DNA from: Pigmentiphaga sp. NML030171
GTDB taxonomy: Bacteria; Pseudomonadota; Gammaproteobacteria; Burkholderiales; Burkholderiaceae_B
Assembly (NCBI RefSeq): GCF_002188635.1
Contig: NZ_NINX01000010.1
Location: 1-57,032, forward strand
Direction of reading: 5' to 3'
DNA: 57,032 bases
Shown here: piece after piece, positions 1 through 7,124 of the stretch
How positions within the stretch are numbered: the stretch's first letter is position 1
How the letters are laid out: the number at the start of each line of letters is the position of its first letter
The notes under the pieces: model-generated
Told to the model about the DNA's origin: nothing
The model's input: only the letters and a program-made list of their open reading frames with translations
Database searches by the model: none
Program-made: the position numbers and the translations under genes

Positions 1-127
1 CGACTACATCGAGCGGTTCTACAACACAAGGCGCCAGCACTCAACGCTGGGATACGTCAGCCCCATGCAGTTCGAGGCGGCGGTTTGTTAGGTTAAACAA
101 CCTGTCCGGAGAGGCGGGGCAAGCCCA
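1..127 (+). mobile_element. right end of an IS3-family insertion sequence (truncated by window edge)
   Basis: The first 91 bases encode the C-terminus of an IS3-type transposase. The non-coding tail then runs to about base 127. Read on the minus strand, the tail starts TGGGCTTGCCCC and continues to TCCGGACAGG, which resembles an IS3-family terminal repeat starting with TG. The reading frame of the flanking PAS gene on the minus strand is normal up to this point and meaningless beyond it, which supports the boundary. The other end lies outside the window, so the duplication cannot be checked. Confidence 0.7.
2..91 (+). CDS. IS3-family transposase OrfB, C-terminal 29 residues (partial)
   Basis: The frame opens before the window and ends at TAG 89-91. 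The residues DYIERFYNTRRQHSTLGYVS are the typical C-terminal end of the rve integrase core in IS3-family OrfB proteins, just after the catalytic Glu. Only the tail is visible, so group assignment within IS3 is not possible. The protein would carry out DNA cleavage and strand transfer for the element whose right end lies at about 127. Confidence 0.8.
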   Translation, partial: DYIERFYNTRRQHSTLGYVSPMQFEAAVC

Positions 128-275
128 GATACCCGGTTAACTCCTTGAACGCGTCGTTAACATATAGCACCCGGCGCAGGCTTCGTTCAGCCTCAAAAAT
201 AACGATACTTTCAAGCTGTTGATCCGCGTATTGACGAAATGCAAAGTGAACGTCAATCGGCTTGCGTTGTGCCAT
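128..275 (-). pseudogene. PAS-domain protein, N-terminal fragment cut by IS
   Basis: About 49 residues read MAQRKPIDVHFAFRQYADQQ and then SIVIFEA, VLYVNDAFKELTGY. The last stretch is the classic start of a PAS sensor domain (I/V-x-YVN-x-AF-x-x-LTGY). The frame then enters the IS end and stops after eleven unrelated residues. The rest of the gene, probably further PAS, GGDEF or EAL domains by family analogy, is missing. It is the last of four minus-strand genes that begin at 3266, so it may have been the distal gene of that unit. The fragment itself is unlikely to function. Confidence 0.7.
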
Positions 276-329
276 GTATCCAATCTCACTGGGCCAAGTA
301 GAACATCAGCCTATACTTCACATGGGTGG

Positions 330-1265
330 TTAATCGTGATTTATGGAAGCCAAGGCGCGCCGAGCACGCCGTTCCATGAACTGAGGCAGGGACATTCGTG
401 GGTAGATGTGTGTAAGCGTGTAAAGGTCGTTCATATCCTCGTTGGACAACTCATTGGCGCCCAAGCTGTCGAACGCGCGCACCCCCCAATTTAGCCAACG
501 GCGGGTCTCGGAAGAATTTTCAAAGTAGCAGCCGGCGAACATAAGAGCTTTGGCAACATCAGTCCGCCCCCCTCGCTGCCAGTGCGCCCTGCGGAACTGA
601 TGCAGATAGCGCACCTGCACTATCAAGCTCCGCAGAAGAAACTCGCCAGTCAGTCCTCCGTGACGAAGATCCCACTTGATCCAGTGAACGATCCGCGCAG
701 ACAGGCAAGACGGTGACCATGCCGGGCCACGCCCGGGCAGGTTTGCCATGGCCCAGCTCCTGACGATAGCTTGATGCCACGGCAAGCGTTCGTCCGCCCC
801 GGCCGCGGTGAGGTCCTCGAAGCGATGCAGCATGGTGAGCCATGCTTCCCCCCAAGGTATGTGGCGCCATCCTCTGCTATCTGGAAGCGTGTGCTCGACA
901 CCGTCGAACACGAATGTCCATGGACCTTTCATGGTGCTGGCCGAGGTACCTGCGGGCCAGCGACTTGCGGGCTGACGCAGCGGCAATGTAGCGCCATAAG
1001 CTGAATCAGCGAGGTAGCGCCTATAGCGATTCATGCCATAGACATGGCTCCAGCAGAACGTGCGGAGAGCGCTTTGCATCTCCGAAAAGACACTGCTGAT
1101 TCCGCTGGCCGGCATGTCAACCGGAAGCATAGGTTCGAACGTGTGGGTTTTCTCCCACTGGCCTCGGCGCTCGCGGGCGTCGAATGGAACCCGTCGCTCC
1201 CCTATCGCTTCAGGGTGATCGTGCAGGCTGGACACGATACTTCTTCTATCTTGAACAGCACTCAT
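330..1265 (-). CDS. heparinase II/III N-terminal-domain-like protein, truncated or degenerate
   Basis: This is a 311-residue protein. The middle resembles the alpha-helical N-terminal domain of heparinase II/III family proteins: GPWTFVFDG, IPWGEAWLTMLHRFEDL, ANLPGRGPAW, ARIVHWIKWDL and AKALMFAGCYFE. In family members the AKAL segment is preceded by a G-N-H-L-x-A-N motif; here that stretch reads RGGRTDV. The large C-terminal beta domain of full-length enzymes (usually 500-600 residues in all) is absent and the last 50 residues do not match the family. It has no visible signal peptide. It sits 21 bases after the receiver-like gene and could be co-transcribed with it. I infer a decayed polysaccharide-lyase-like gene; a retained non-catalytic role cannot be excluded. 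Confidence 0.5.
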   Translation of the reverse strand: MSAVQDRRSIVSSLHDHPEAIGERRVPFDARERRGQWEKTHTFEPMLPVDMPASGISSVFSEMQSALRTFCWSHVYGMNRYRRYLADSAYGATLPLRQPASRWPAGTSASTMKGPWTFVFDGVEHTLPDSRGWRHIPWGEAWLTMLHRFEDLTAAGADERLPWHQAIVRSWAMANLPGRGPAWSPSCLSARIVHWIKWDLRHGGLTGEFLLRSLIVQVRYLHQFRRAHWQRGGRTDVAKALMFAGCYFENSSETRRWLNWGVRAFDSLGANELSNEDMNDLYTLTHIYPRMSLPQFMERRARRALASINHD

Positions 1266-1286
1266 GTTCTGTACTCACTCGAAAAG

Positions 1287-1778
1287 CTATACGAAATAGC
1301 GCATTTCAGATATGGAGCTCGCCTTGGCCAATCTTGCAATACATGACGTCCTGCGAGGGATCGTCAACGGCTCTGGAAAACACGGCTCCACCAACAAAAC
1401 CATGCAGTAGTCGGCCGGCAGGCCCAGGTCGATTTCTGCGATTTCCAACAGGTCAAGATCGGGCAACGTACTGCTCAGAAACAAGGTGGATGGCTTCCAC
1501 GCGCCAAGTGCGTGCACAAGAGCGCGATGAGTGCCAACCGCTCGAACATGACAGCCGTGCTGGCTCAAGAAGCTGCATGCGTCCGCGCAGAAACGTTTGT
1601 CTGCGTCGGCAAGCAGCACACGCTGGCGGCACGACGGAGTTGCAAGTCGCGAGGCCTCCAATGCAGACCTCGGATGACGCATTTGCCTGTCTTCATCTTT
1701 CCGGCCCCCCTTCCTGACCGGCAAGTTCGGTCGATGGCGGCGAATAGCTGTGCTTTCGGAGAGGACTGCTGTATCCAT
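1287..1778 (-). CDS. response-regulator receiver-like protein without the phospho-acceptor Asp
   Basis: Up to 163 residues; an internal Met gives a start near 1682 (MRHPRSALEASR), which is more plausible because the preceding 32 residues look non-coding. From there RVLLADADKRFCADACSFLS resembles the beta1-alpha1 acidic region of CheY-like domains. The later STLFLSSTLPDLDLLEI matches the beta3 segment that normally reads L-D-x-x-LP-x-x-G, but Ser replaces the phosphorylatable Asp. There is no output domain. It lies between the degenerate GGDEF-EAL gene and the heparinase-like gene on the same strand. It may be a phosphorylation-independent interaction domain or simply decaying; the sequence does not decide. 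Confidence 0.45.
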   Translation of the reverse strand: MDTAVLSESTAIRRHRPNLPVRKGGRKDEDRQMRHPRSALEASRLATPSCRQRVLLADADKRFCADACSFLSQHGCHVRAVGTHRALVHALGAWKPSTLFLSSTLPDLDLLEIAEIDLGLPADYCMVLLVEPCFPEPLTIPRRTSCIARLAKASSISEMRYFV

Positions 1779-1916
1779 CAGTGCGTCTTCACCCTGTTAC
1801 CGAACAACATCATCTTGTTCCCAAGAAGTAAGCTTCGTTTGGTTGCCTCATGCCAGAATTGTTGATTGCAATTCATGCGAGACCTTGGTCGGCGTGGCTT
1901 GCTCAGAAGCAGTAGT
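1779..1916 (-). other. 138-bp spacer, no gene seen
   Basis: Between the EAL-type gene (stop at 1917) and the receiver-like gene. It is relatively AT-rich. I see no convincing hairpin terminator, promoter or small gene. Confidence 0.4.
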
Positions 1917-3266
1917 TCACGTTTGCTCGGAAGCCGTTGCGGTGCAGCCCATCAAGAGGTCAGGCGCCATCCCATGCTCGGAACGACGCACTTTGGCGCG
2001 TCCGATGAAATCCCCCTGCAGCCAGACGTCCATGCGACGCCGTACCGCGTCGATATCGGCTTCGCTTTCGATGCCTTCGATGACAATGTCGTCGGCAAGG
2101 CGGGAACACAGCTGGACGAGGTTGGTCAGGACGCTGCGCGCGGCGCCATCGCTGCGGCCGCGGCCCAGGTAGCCGTTGTCGATCTTGATGATGGCGGGCT
2201 TGGCTCGCACGCTGAAATCCAGCGTGTTGAATCTCGAGCCGAAATTGTCCAAGGCGATGCGGCAACCGAGTTGCTGCAACTTACTCACGAACTCCAGGGG
2301 TTCATCCGTCCCAGGAAATGACGCGTTCTCGGTCAATTCGATGACGAGCCGCGAGGCCACGAAAGGGTCGGCCTCCAAGTCCTCGAGCACCTGTCTCCAC
2401 CAGGAATCGACGACGACGCTTTGCGCCGAAATGTTGCAACCGAGGCAAAGAGCTGGTCGCAACCTGAGGAGGGCCAGCACCGCCTGCACCACGCATCGGT
2501 CGAACAGACGGATCAGGCCCACGCGCTCAAGTGACTTGAGCGCGGCCTCCAGGGACACCGGCTCGCCGTCTTCGTCAAGAGCGCGCACGAGCCCTTCCTG
2601 GTAGAGCTGCTGGCTGAAGTCGACCCGCGCAACAATGGGCTGAAAGGCTAACGTCAATCGTCCAGCATTCAAGAGCTGGAATACGCGCAAAGCCTCCGAC
2701 ATATCTTTCGCATACTCAAGCCGCCAAGCCTCGGTACATTGGTCCGGAGCGAATCCCGGCTGAGTGGCCGTGCCTGGGCCGATGCCGGAATCCGTCAGCT
2801 TCGTGTCCACCCCGTCGATCAAACGAGCCTCTACGAGCGCGAAAGCCGTTTGCCCCCCATGTTCGACGGGCGTGCTGCAAAGAGAGATCAGGACGTACTC
2901 GAGCAGGCGCTCTCTTGAAACGCTCTCGCTGGTCAGGATGGGATAGGGAGACAGTAGAAAGCGGTCATCCCCGAGTCGCAACGCCGCGTCGCTGGTGATG
3001 CCGGCTGCAAGCGCTCGCCCCTGCAGCTCCCGCTCGACGGCAGCGGCAAATGCGTTCCCATAGACTGCGGCGAGATGGGCATGATTTCTGAGCGTGACGA
3101 GAAGTTGCGGCGCCTGCCGCCGGGCCGCATGGCCGGGGCCGCCAATGTGCTCAATGACTGGCCGGCATTTCATGTGGGCCGCCCAGCGCTGCGACATGCT
3201 GGCATGGCCGAGCCGGAAGCCCGAATTACAGCCGGGAGGCTGCCGAAGAGCCTCCCGGCTGTCCAC
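1917..3266 (-). CDS. hybrid protein with degenerate GGDEF and EAL domains
   Basis: A 449-residue frame from a GTG at 3266; an ATG at 3197 is an alternative and neither has a strong ribosome site. Residues about 55-110 look like a shortened GGDEF domain ending in RLGDDRF (99-103 where RLGGDEF is expected), so cyclase activity is unlikely. Residues about 195-430 are an EAL domain: FQPIV 208-212, EGLVR with Glu224, CNIS, ELTE, IKID and IEGIE. The DDFGTG metal-binding motif reads DNFGSR (Asp340, Asn341), so phosphodiesterase activity is probably lost or weak. The likely role is a c-di-GMP receptor or a decayed enzyme. Its 5' end lies 6 bases from a palindrome paired with another next to a serine recombinase gene. 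Confidence 0.7.
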   Translation of the reverse strand: MDSREALRQPPGCNSGFRLGHASMSQRWAAHMKCRPVIEHIGGPGHAARRQAPQLLVTLRNHAHLAAVYGNAFAAAVERELQGRALAAGITSDAALRLGDDRFLLSPYPILTSESVSRERLLEYVLISLCSTPVEHGGQTAFALVEARLIDGVDTKLTDSGIGPGTATQPGFAPDQCTEAWRLEYAKDMSEALRVFQLLNAGRLTLAFQPIVARVDFSQQLYQEGLVRALDEDGEPVSLEAALKSLERVGLIRLFDRCVVQAVLALLRLRPALCLGCNISAQSVVVDSWWRQVLEDLEADPFVASRLVIELTENASFPGTDEPLEFVSKLQQLGCRIALDNFGSRFNTLDFSVRAKPAIIKIDNGYLGRGRSDGAARSVLTNLVQLCSRLADDIVIEGIESEADIDAVRRRMDVWLQGDFIGRAKVRRSEHGMAPDLLMGCTATASEQT

Positions 3267-3271
3267 CCCTC

Positions 3272-3293
3272 TGCAAAAGGGGTCCTTTTTGTC
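3272..3293. repeat. 22-bp palindromic site A (possible recombination site)
   Basis: Arms TGCAAAAGGG and CCTTTTTGTC around a 2-bp centre GT (3282-3283). Its reverse complement matches site B (3368-3389) at 19 of 22 positions. It sits directly upstream of the degenerate GGDEF-EAL gene. A short palindrome with a 2-bp centre next to a serine recombinase gene fits a crossover site. Confidence 0.55.
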
Positions 3294-3367
3294 ACTATCG
3301 CAAGCTAGCAGATATCGTGAAGCAGCTTTACCGTTTCAATGGGCTATTTTGTTACAAAACGCGCTCC

Positions 3368-3389
3368 GACAAAAGGGACCCCTTTTGTC
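3368..3389. repeat. 22-bp palindromic site B (possible recombination site)
   Basis: Perfect 10-bp arms GACAAAAGGG and CCCTTTTGTC around the 2-bp centre AC. The centre is inverted relative to site A (GT), so the two sites lie in opposite orientation with 96 bp between centres. It lies 67 bp before the serine recombinase start. Confidence 0.6.
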
Positions 3390-3455
3390 AATTTTCGTAA
3401 CATGCGCATCATCGGGCCGGGTCCTCCCACGTCTCTGCGCGTGCCGAGGTCAAGC

Positions 3456-4091
3456 ATGAAGATCGGATACGCCCGTGTATCGACCCAGGATCAAAACCTG
3501 GCTCTCCAATTAAGAGCTCTCGAAAGCACTGGTTGCGAACGAATCTATACAGATCAAGGCTATTCAGGTTCAACGACTGCCCGGCCGGGACTCAAGCAAG
3601 CGATGCAGGCCCTCCAATGCGGCGATACATTCGTGGTCTGGAGGCTGGATCGCCTAGGTCGGTCCCTGGTGAGCCTCGTTGATATGGTCAGCCGTCTTAA
3701 GGAAGGCGGCGTAGAGTTCGTTTCCCTCTCCGAACACATCGACACGGCCTCTTCCGCGGGGAGGCTCGTGTTTCACATGATGGCCGCCTTGGCAGAATTT
3801 GAGCGCTCGCTTATCAGTGAGCGGACGCGAGCCGGGATGGCCGCAGCCCGATACCAAGGCAGGCATATGGGCCGGCCCCTGGCGCTGACCGAAGAACAAC
3901 TGAAGGAAGCCCGAGTGGAACTGCAGCGAGAGCCTATCGCCGAGGTGGCTCAGCGGTACGGAATTCATCCGCGCACTCTGCAGCGTCTGGCAGCGCGAAC
4001 GGATGCGCTGCTTGCACAGAAAACCCACGTCGAATCTGTTGCAGATTCGATTCAAAAGGATACAATTGCAACAGAAAAACCCCCTTGTTAA
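3456..4091 (+). CDS. serine recombinase (resolvase/invertase family), intact
   Basis: A 211-residue protein starting at ATG 3456, MKIGYARVSTQDQ; upstream in-frame codons are not family-like. Catalytic Ser9 lies in YARVST. Arg63 and Arg66 are in VWRLDRLGRS, the family's active-site segment. LVFHMMAALAEFERSLISER (104-123) is the long dimerisation helix, and a Hin-like helix-turn-helix follows at about 160-185 (IAEVAQRYGIHPRTLQRL). It is slightly longer than the usual 180-200 because of a tail of about 25 residues. It should cut and rejoin DNA at a 2-bp core; two candidate sites lie just upstream. A second, disrupted paralogue starts 204 bp downstream. Whether it acts as invertase or resolvase cannot be decided from sequence. 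Confidence 0.92.
   Translation: MKIGYARVSTQDQNLALQLRALESTGCERIYTDQGYSGSTTARPGLKQAMQALQCGDTFVVWRLDRLGRSLVSLVDMVSRLKEGGVEFVSLSEHIDTASSAGRLVFHMMAALAEFERSLISERTRAGMAAARYQGRHMGRPLALTEEQLKEARVELQREPIAEVAQRYGIHPRTLQRLAARTDALLAQKTHVESVADSIQKDTIATEKPPC
4031..4049. repeat. 19-bp inverted repeat inside the recombinase 3' end
   Basis: Perfect 8-bp arms CGAATCTG and CAGATTCG around TTG, inside the non-conserved C-terminal tail of the first recombinase. It could be a protein-binding site that the coding region has grown across. Confidence 0.4.
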
Positions 4092-4103
4092 TGCAACAGA
4101 AAA
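4067..4103. repeat. direct repeat of TGCAACAGAAAA
   Basis: TGCAACAGAAAA occurs at 4067-4078 and again at 4092-4103, a 25-bp period across the stop codon of the recombinase. The intervening ACCCCCTTGTTA resembles one arm of site B. The 4092-4294 gap that follows has no other gene that I can see. Confidence 0.4.
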
Positions 4104-4580
4104 TTTCTTTTTTTGCTAAAGCGTTCTATTGAGACTTTTCGGAGTGACGTCCGTTCGCCTTCACAGCCGGATCAAGAGACCTTGTCCGGTAGGACTTCTG
4201 CGATGCGAGTCGCTGCTGTAGCTCTTTTCCGTGAAAGCTGGTAGAGCAGTGCTCGACCGGATTCATGTTTGAACGCGTGGCATGAAGACCAGCCATGAAA
4301 ATCGGTTATGCCAGAGTATCGACAGAGGACCAAAACCTTGCTTTACAAGTTGCTGCGCTTGAAAAAGCCTGCTGCGACGCCATCTATACAGATCGAACGT
4401 CTGGGGCTTATCTTCGGCGCCCCGGGTTGGACGCTGTGCTTAAGAAGCTGCACAGGGGGGCGACACTCGTAGTATGGCGTCTCGATCGGCTCGGGAGGTC
4501 GCTGCGCGCGCTGGTAGATTTGATCCATCAGCTTGGAAAGCGTGGAGTGAATCGCCCCGGGAATCGAGGAGGCTGTTTGG

Positions 4581-5432
4581 TTAAAGTACAGCGTTCATCG
4601 GCACAGCTTCAGAGTAGTTACGGTGATAGAGTTCTTCAGCCTGTGCAGGGGGAATATACCCGATGGACCCGAGCAGGCGCTGATGGTTATACCAAGCGAC
4701 CCATTCCAGTGTTGCCAACTCCACGGCGGCCCTGGTTTTCCAGGGAGCTCGGCGATGGATCAGTTCGGCCTTGTACAACCCGTTGATGGTCTCAGCCAGG
4801 GCGTTGTCGTAGCTATCGCCTCGGCTACCGACAGACGGCTCGATGGCTGCCTTGCCCAGGCGTTCGGTATAGCGGATGGACACGTATTGCGATCCTCGGT
4901 CAGAATGGTGGATCAGGGAGTCAGCGGGACGTCGGTCATACAGGGCCTGCTCCAGGGCATCCAACACGAAGTCTGTGCTCATGGTATTGCTCACGCGCCA
5001 ACCGACGATACGGCGGGCGAATACGTCAATGACGAAGGCCACGTACAACCAACCCTGCCAGGTCGACACGTAGGTGAAATCCGATACCCATAACTGATTG
5101 GGCCTGTCAGCATGGAAGTGACGATTGACCCTATCCAACGGGCACGCCTGCGAACTGTCAGCAATGGTGGTACGCACCCGCTTACCCCGGCGCACGCCCT
5201 GCAGACCCAGGCGACGCATCAGGCGTTCAACTGTGCAGCGGGCTGCGGCAATGCCTTCCCGTTGCAGTTGATGCCAGACTTTGCGTGCGCCGTAGACCTG
5301 CATATTGGCTTGCCAGACACGCCGAATCTCTGCCATCAAACCCTCGTCGCGTCGGCTGCGAGCACTGCGCAGTTCTGGACGCAGTTGACGGGCGGCATGA
5401 CGCCGATACGCCGATGGGGCAACCTGCAACAC
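4581..5432 (-). CDS. IS3-family transposase OrfB (DDE integrase core)
   Basis: 283 residues from an internal GTG. The same frame extends upstream (VEPICKVLQVAPSAYRRH), so the functional protein is most likely the OrfAB frameshift fusion. It has an HTH_21-like segment (VWQANMQVYGARKVWHQLQR) and then the rve core. The catalytic triad is visible as Asp in LWVSDFTYV, Asp in IHHSDRGSQY and Glu in NALAETINGLYKAE. The C-terminal YNHQRLLGSIGYIPP is typical. All core motifs are intact. It mobilises the surrounding element. Confidence 0.92.
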   Translation of the reverse strand: MLQVAPSAYRRHAARQLRPELRSARSRRDEGLMAEIRRVWQANMQVYGARKVWHQLQREGIAAARCTVERLMRRLGLQGVRRGKRVRTTIADSSQACPLDRVNRHFHADRPNQLWVSDFTYVSTWQGWLYVAFVIDVFARRIVGWRVSNTMSTDFVLDALEQALYDRRPADSLIHHSDRGSQYVSIRYTERLGKAAIEPSVGSRGDSYDNALAETINGLYKAELIHRRAPWKTRAAVELATLEWVAWYNHQRLLGSIGYIPPAQAEELYHRNYSEAVPMNAVL

Positions 5433-5485
5433 CTTGCAGATCGGCTCGACCCCGTAGACGTCTCGGTGCCGGTCGATATAGGCGC

Positions 5486-5809
5486 TTACTTCTTCAGTTC
5501 GCGGTCGAGCGCCGCCTGGGCGAAAAAAGCACTGGCCGACTTCAGAATCTCGTTGGCCCGGCGCAGTTCTTTGTTCTCTCGTTCCAGCGCCTTCATGCGT
5601 TCGCGTTCGCTGGTGGTCATGCCGTCACGCATGCCGCTGTCGATCTCGCTGCGCTTGACCCAGTCCAGCAGCGTAGCCGGCACGCAACCGATCTTCGGCG
5701 CAATGGACTCGACTGCTGCCCACAACGATGGATACTCGCCACGATGCTCCTGCACCAGGCGCACGGCGCGTTCACGGACTTCAGGGGAAAACTTGTTCTG
5801 CTTGCTCAT
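5486..5809 (-). CDS. IS3-family transposase OrfA (helix-turn-helix)
   Basis: 107 residues, [20 protein letters not shown]. The N-terminal half is a HTH_Tnp_1 DNA-binding domain that should bind the terminal repeats. A leucine-zipper-like coiled coil follows ([20 protein letters not shown]) for multimerisation. The start follows GGAGCC on the minus strand. The stop lies inside the upstream extension of the orfB frame. A run of six T (minus strand) and an AAGAAG sequence near the 3' end are candidate slippery sites for making OrfAB. Confidence 0.92.
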   Translation of the reverse strand: MSKQNKFSPEVRERAVRLVQEHRGEYPSLWAAVESIAPKIGCVPATLLDWVKRSEIDSGMRDGMTTSERERMKALERENKELRRANEILKSASAFFAQAALDRELKK

Positions 5810-6185
5810 AGGGGCTCCATTTTCTCAAAGACTGGAGCCTCCGCAAAACCCGAGGCGATTCAGAGTGCATTTTGTCTCGCTTACCGAGAACATCTCCACG
5901 GAAACTTCGGGCGGCATGCTGCTTTTTCACATGATGGCCGCTCTGGCGGAGTTCGAGCGCTCATTGATCAGTGAGCGCACCAAGGCTGGCATGGCGGCTG
6001 CCCGTGCGCTTGGTCGTCCTTTAGGGCGATGCAGAGCGATGTCGCCCGAACAAAGAGTCGAAGCCCTGCGTGCACTGGCAGAAAATAGACCGCTCAAGGA
6101 AGTCGCGGCATATTATAAAGTGCACCCTAGGACGCTACGTCGTGTTGTGGCGCTGGAATCAGAAACTCTGTCCCTCGGCTTGTAG

Positions 6186-6349
6186 CACACTGTGCGGCCC
6201 GGCACCCCCGAACGAGCGGCACAGCTTGACGATCAAGGCCGTGTGATGCCGCCGGTCTCCAGGGGTGACAGGTCGTACTGGCGTTTGCTGCGGCGGCCAT
6301 CCGGTCCGCTGGCCGCCACCGGAACGGTCTGGCCGAGCTGCACGCCGGA
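6186..6349. other. 164-bp junction without recognised gene
   Basis: Lies between the disrupted recombinase and the BON-fusion gene. It is much more GC-rich than the recombinase zone, so the boundary between the mobile zone and host DNA is probably here. No inverted repeat or duplication marking an end was found. Confidence 0.4.
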
Positions 6350-6931
6350 TCAGTTCACGACCAGCCGGTCGTCGACCTGAGCAATGCCGGGTGCCGACCA
6401 TGCCGCGTTTTCGACAGCGCTTCGTTCAAGCCAGCTGCGCACTTTACCCTCCAGCGTGACCTTGTTGTCGTTGACTTTTACCGTAATGCCATTCGCTTCG
6501 ATCTGTGCGTTGCGCTTGAGAGCATCCTCGATGCGACGCCGCACAACCAGTGGAGCGGTGACCAGCGTGTTGGCCGCGCCGTTGCCAGCCATGTAGCTGG
6601 CCGCTCCTTGCACCAGGACCATGGCGGCAGCGACGTATTCCAGCCGTTCCCCGAACCAGCCGCGGATGAGGTCCATGACGGCTTTGGTGCAGCCGCAGCG
6701 GGCCAGGACCATGGCGGTTGCCGCGAACAGCATGACCGAGTAGATGGTCATGATCTGGCCCATGCCATCCAGGAAAAGTTTGCTGATGGCGGCCGCGGGA
6801 AGCTTGCCGATCAGCACTGCCGCGATACCCCCGATCAGGCCGGCCAGCAGGAAGTGGAAACGAAAGGGCGGAAGGAGCAGGACCAGGATCAGGACCAGCG
6901 GAAGAATGGCAAGTAACTGGGGCATTGTCAT
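6350..6931 (-). CDS. chimera: N-terminal half of a permease fused to a C-terminal BON domain
   Basis: The start is ATG 6931 (MTMPQLLAILP) with AGGGAGA upstream. Residues 1 to about 128 form hydrophobic segments of a transporter (ILPLVLILVLLLPP, FLLAGLIGGIAAVLIG, IYSVMLFAATAMVLA, GAASYMAGNGAANTLVTAPL) resembling ion or carboxylate permeases cut before mid-length. From about residue 130 the sequence changes abruptly to RRIEDALKRNAQIEANGITV, KVTLEGKVRSWLE and AAWSAPGIAQVDDRLVV, a C-terminal BON domain normally found in periplasmic or cytosolic proteins. The junction is at about 6540-6545. Both parts are in frame but the combination is not one I know. I infer a deletion or recombination product; permease function is unlikely. 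Confidence 0.7.
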   Translation of the reverse strand: MTMPQLLAILPLVLILVLLLPPFRFHFLLAGLIGGIAAVLIGKLPAAAISKLFLDGMGQIMTIYSVMLFAATAMVLARCGCTKAVMDLIRGWFGERLEYVAAAMVLVQGAASYMAGNGAANTLVTAPLVVRRRIEDALKRNAQIEANGITVKVNDNKVTLEGKVRSWLERSAVENAAWSAPGIAQVDDRLVVN

Positions 6932-7124
6932 GCTGAGTCTCCCTTGGTGGCTGATATGGATTGCAGGTCGACACTCGGCGTCGACCATGCAGCCCAATTA
7001 TGGGAATCCCCACAGAGATTTTCTTGACATAGATTAAGAATCGTCGCGTCGTTCACTTCTTAAATAGAGCCATCTCGTTTCGAGTGGAGGCTTCCTGTGT
7101 CGGATCTGGTCTATCGCCGCGACG

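Larger units (their letters stand above)
4548..5862 (-). mobile_element. complete IS3-family insertion sequence, 1315 bp
   Basis: The ends are imperfect inverted repeats. The left end begins TGAATCGCCCCGGG and the inverted right end begins TGAATCGCCTCGGG; both continue to GGAGGCT with few mismatches. GAG at 4545-4547 and at 5863-5865 is the 3-bp target duplication. The element carries orfA and orfB on the minus strand in different frames, the standard IS3 layout, with OrfAB expected from programmed frameshifting. Size, ends and duplication all fit an intact and possibly active copy. Confidence 0.93.
4295..6185 (+). pseudogene. second serine recombinase, disrupted by an IS3-family element
   Basis: The first part (4295-4547, 84 codons) reads MKIGYARVSTEDQNLALQ with Ser9 and VVWRLDRLGRS, closely matching the recombinase at 3456. 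The second part (5866-6185) continues HFVSLTENISTE, then LLFHMMAALAEFERSLISER and a C-terminal helix-turn-helix ending VHPRTLRRVVALE. Removing the IS and one GAG copy restores an uninterrupted frame of 190 residues. The gene was therefore intact before insertion, which makes the event recent on this scale. It is not expected to give active protein now. Confidence 0.9.

Noticed and set aside
3272-3389. sites A and B as terminal repeats of a Tn3-type transposon
   Set aside because: They are palindromes only 96 bp apart with no transposase between them, and similarity stops at 22 bp, shorter than usual 38-bp Tn3 ends. Kept only as an alternative in the findings.
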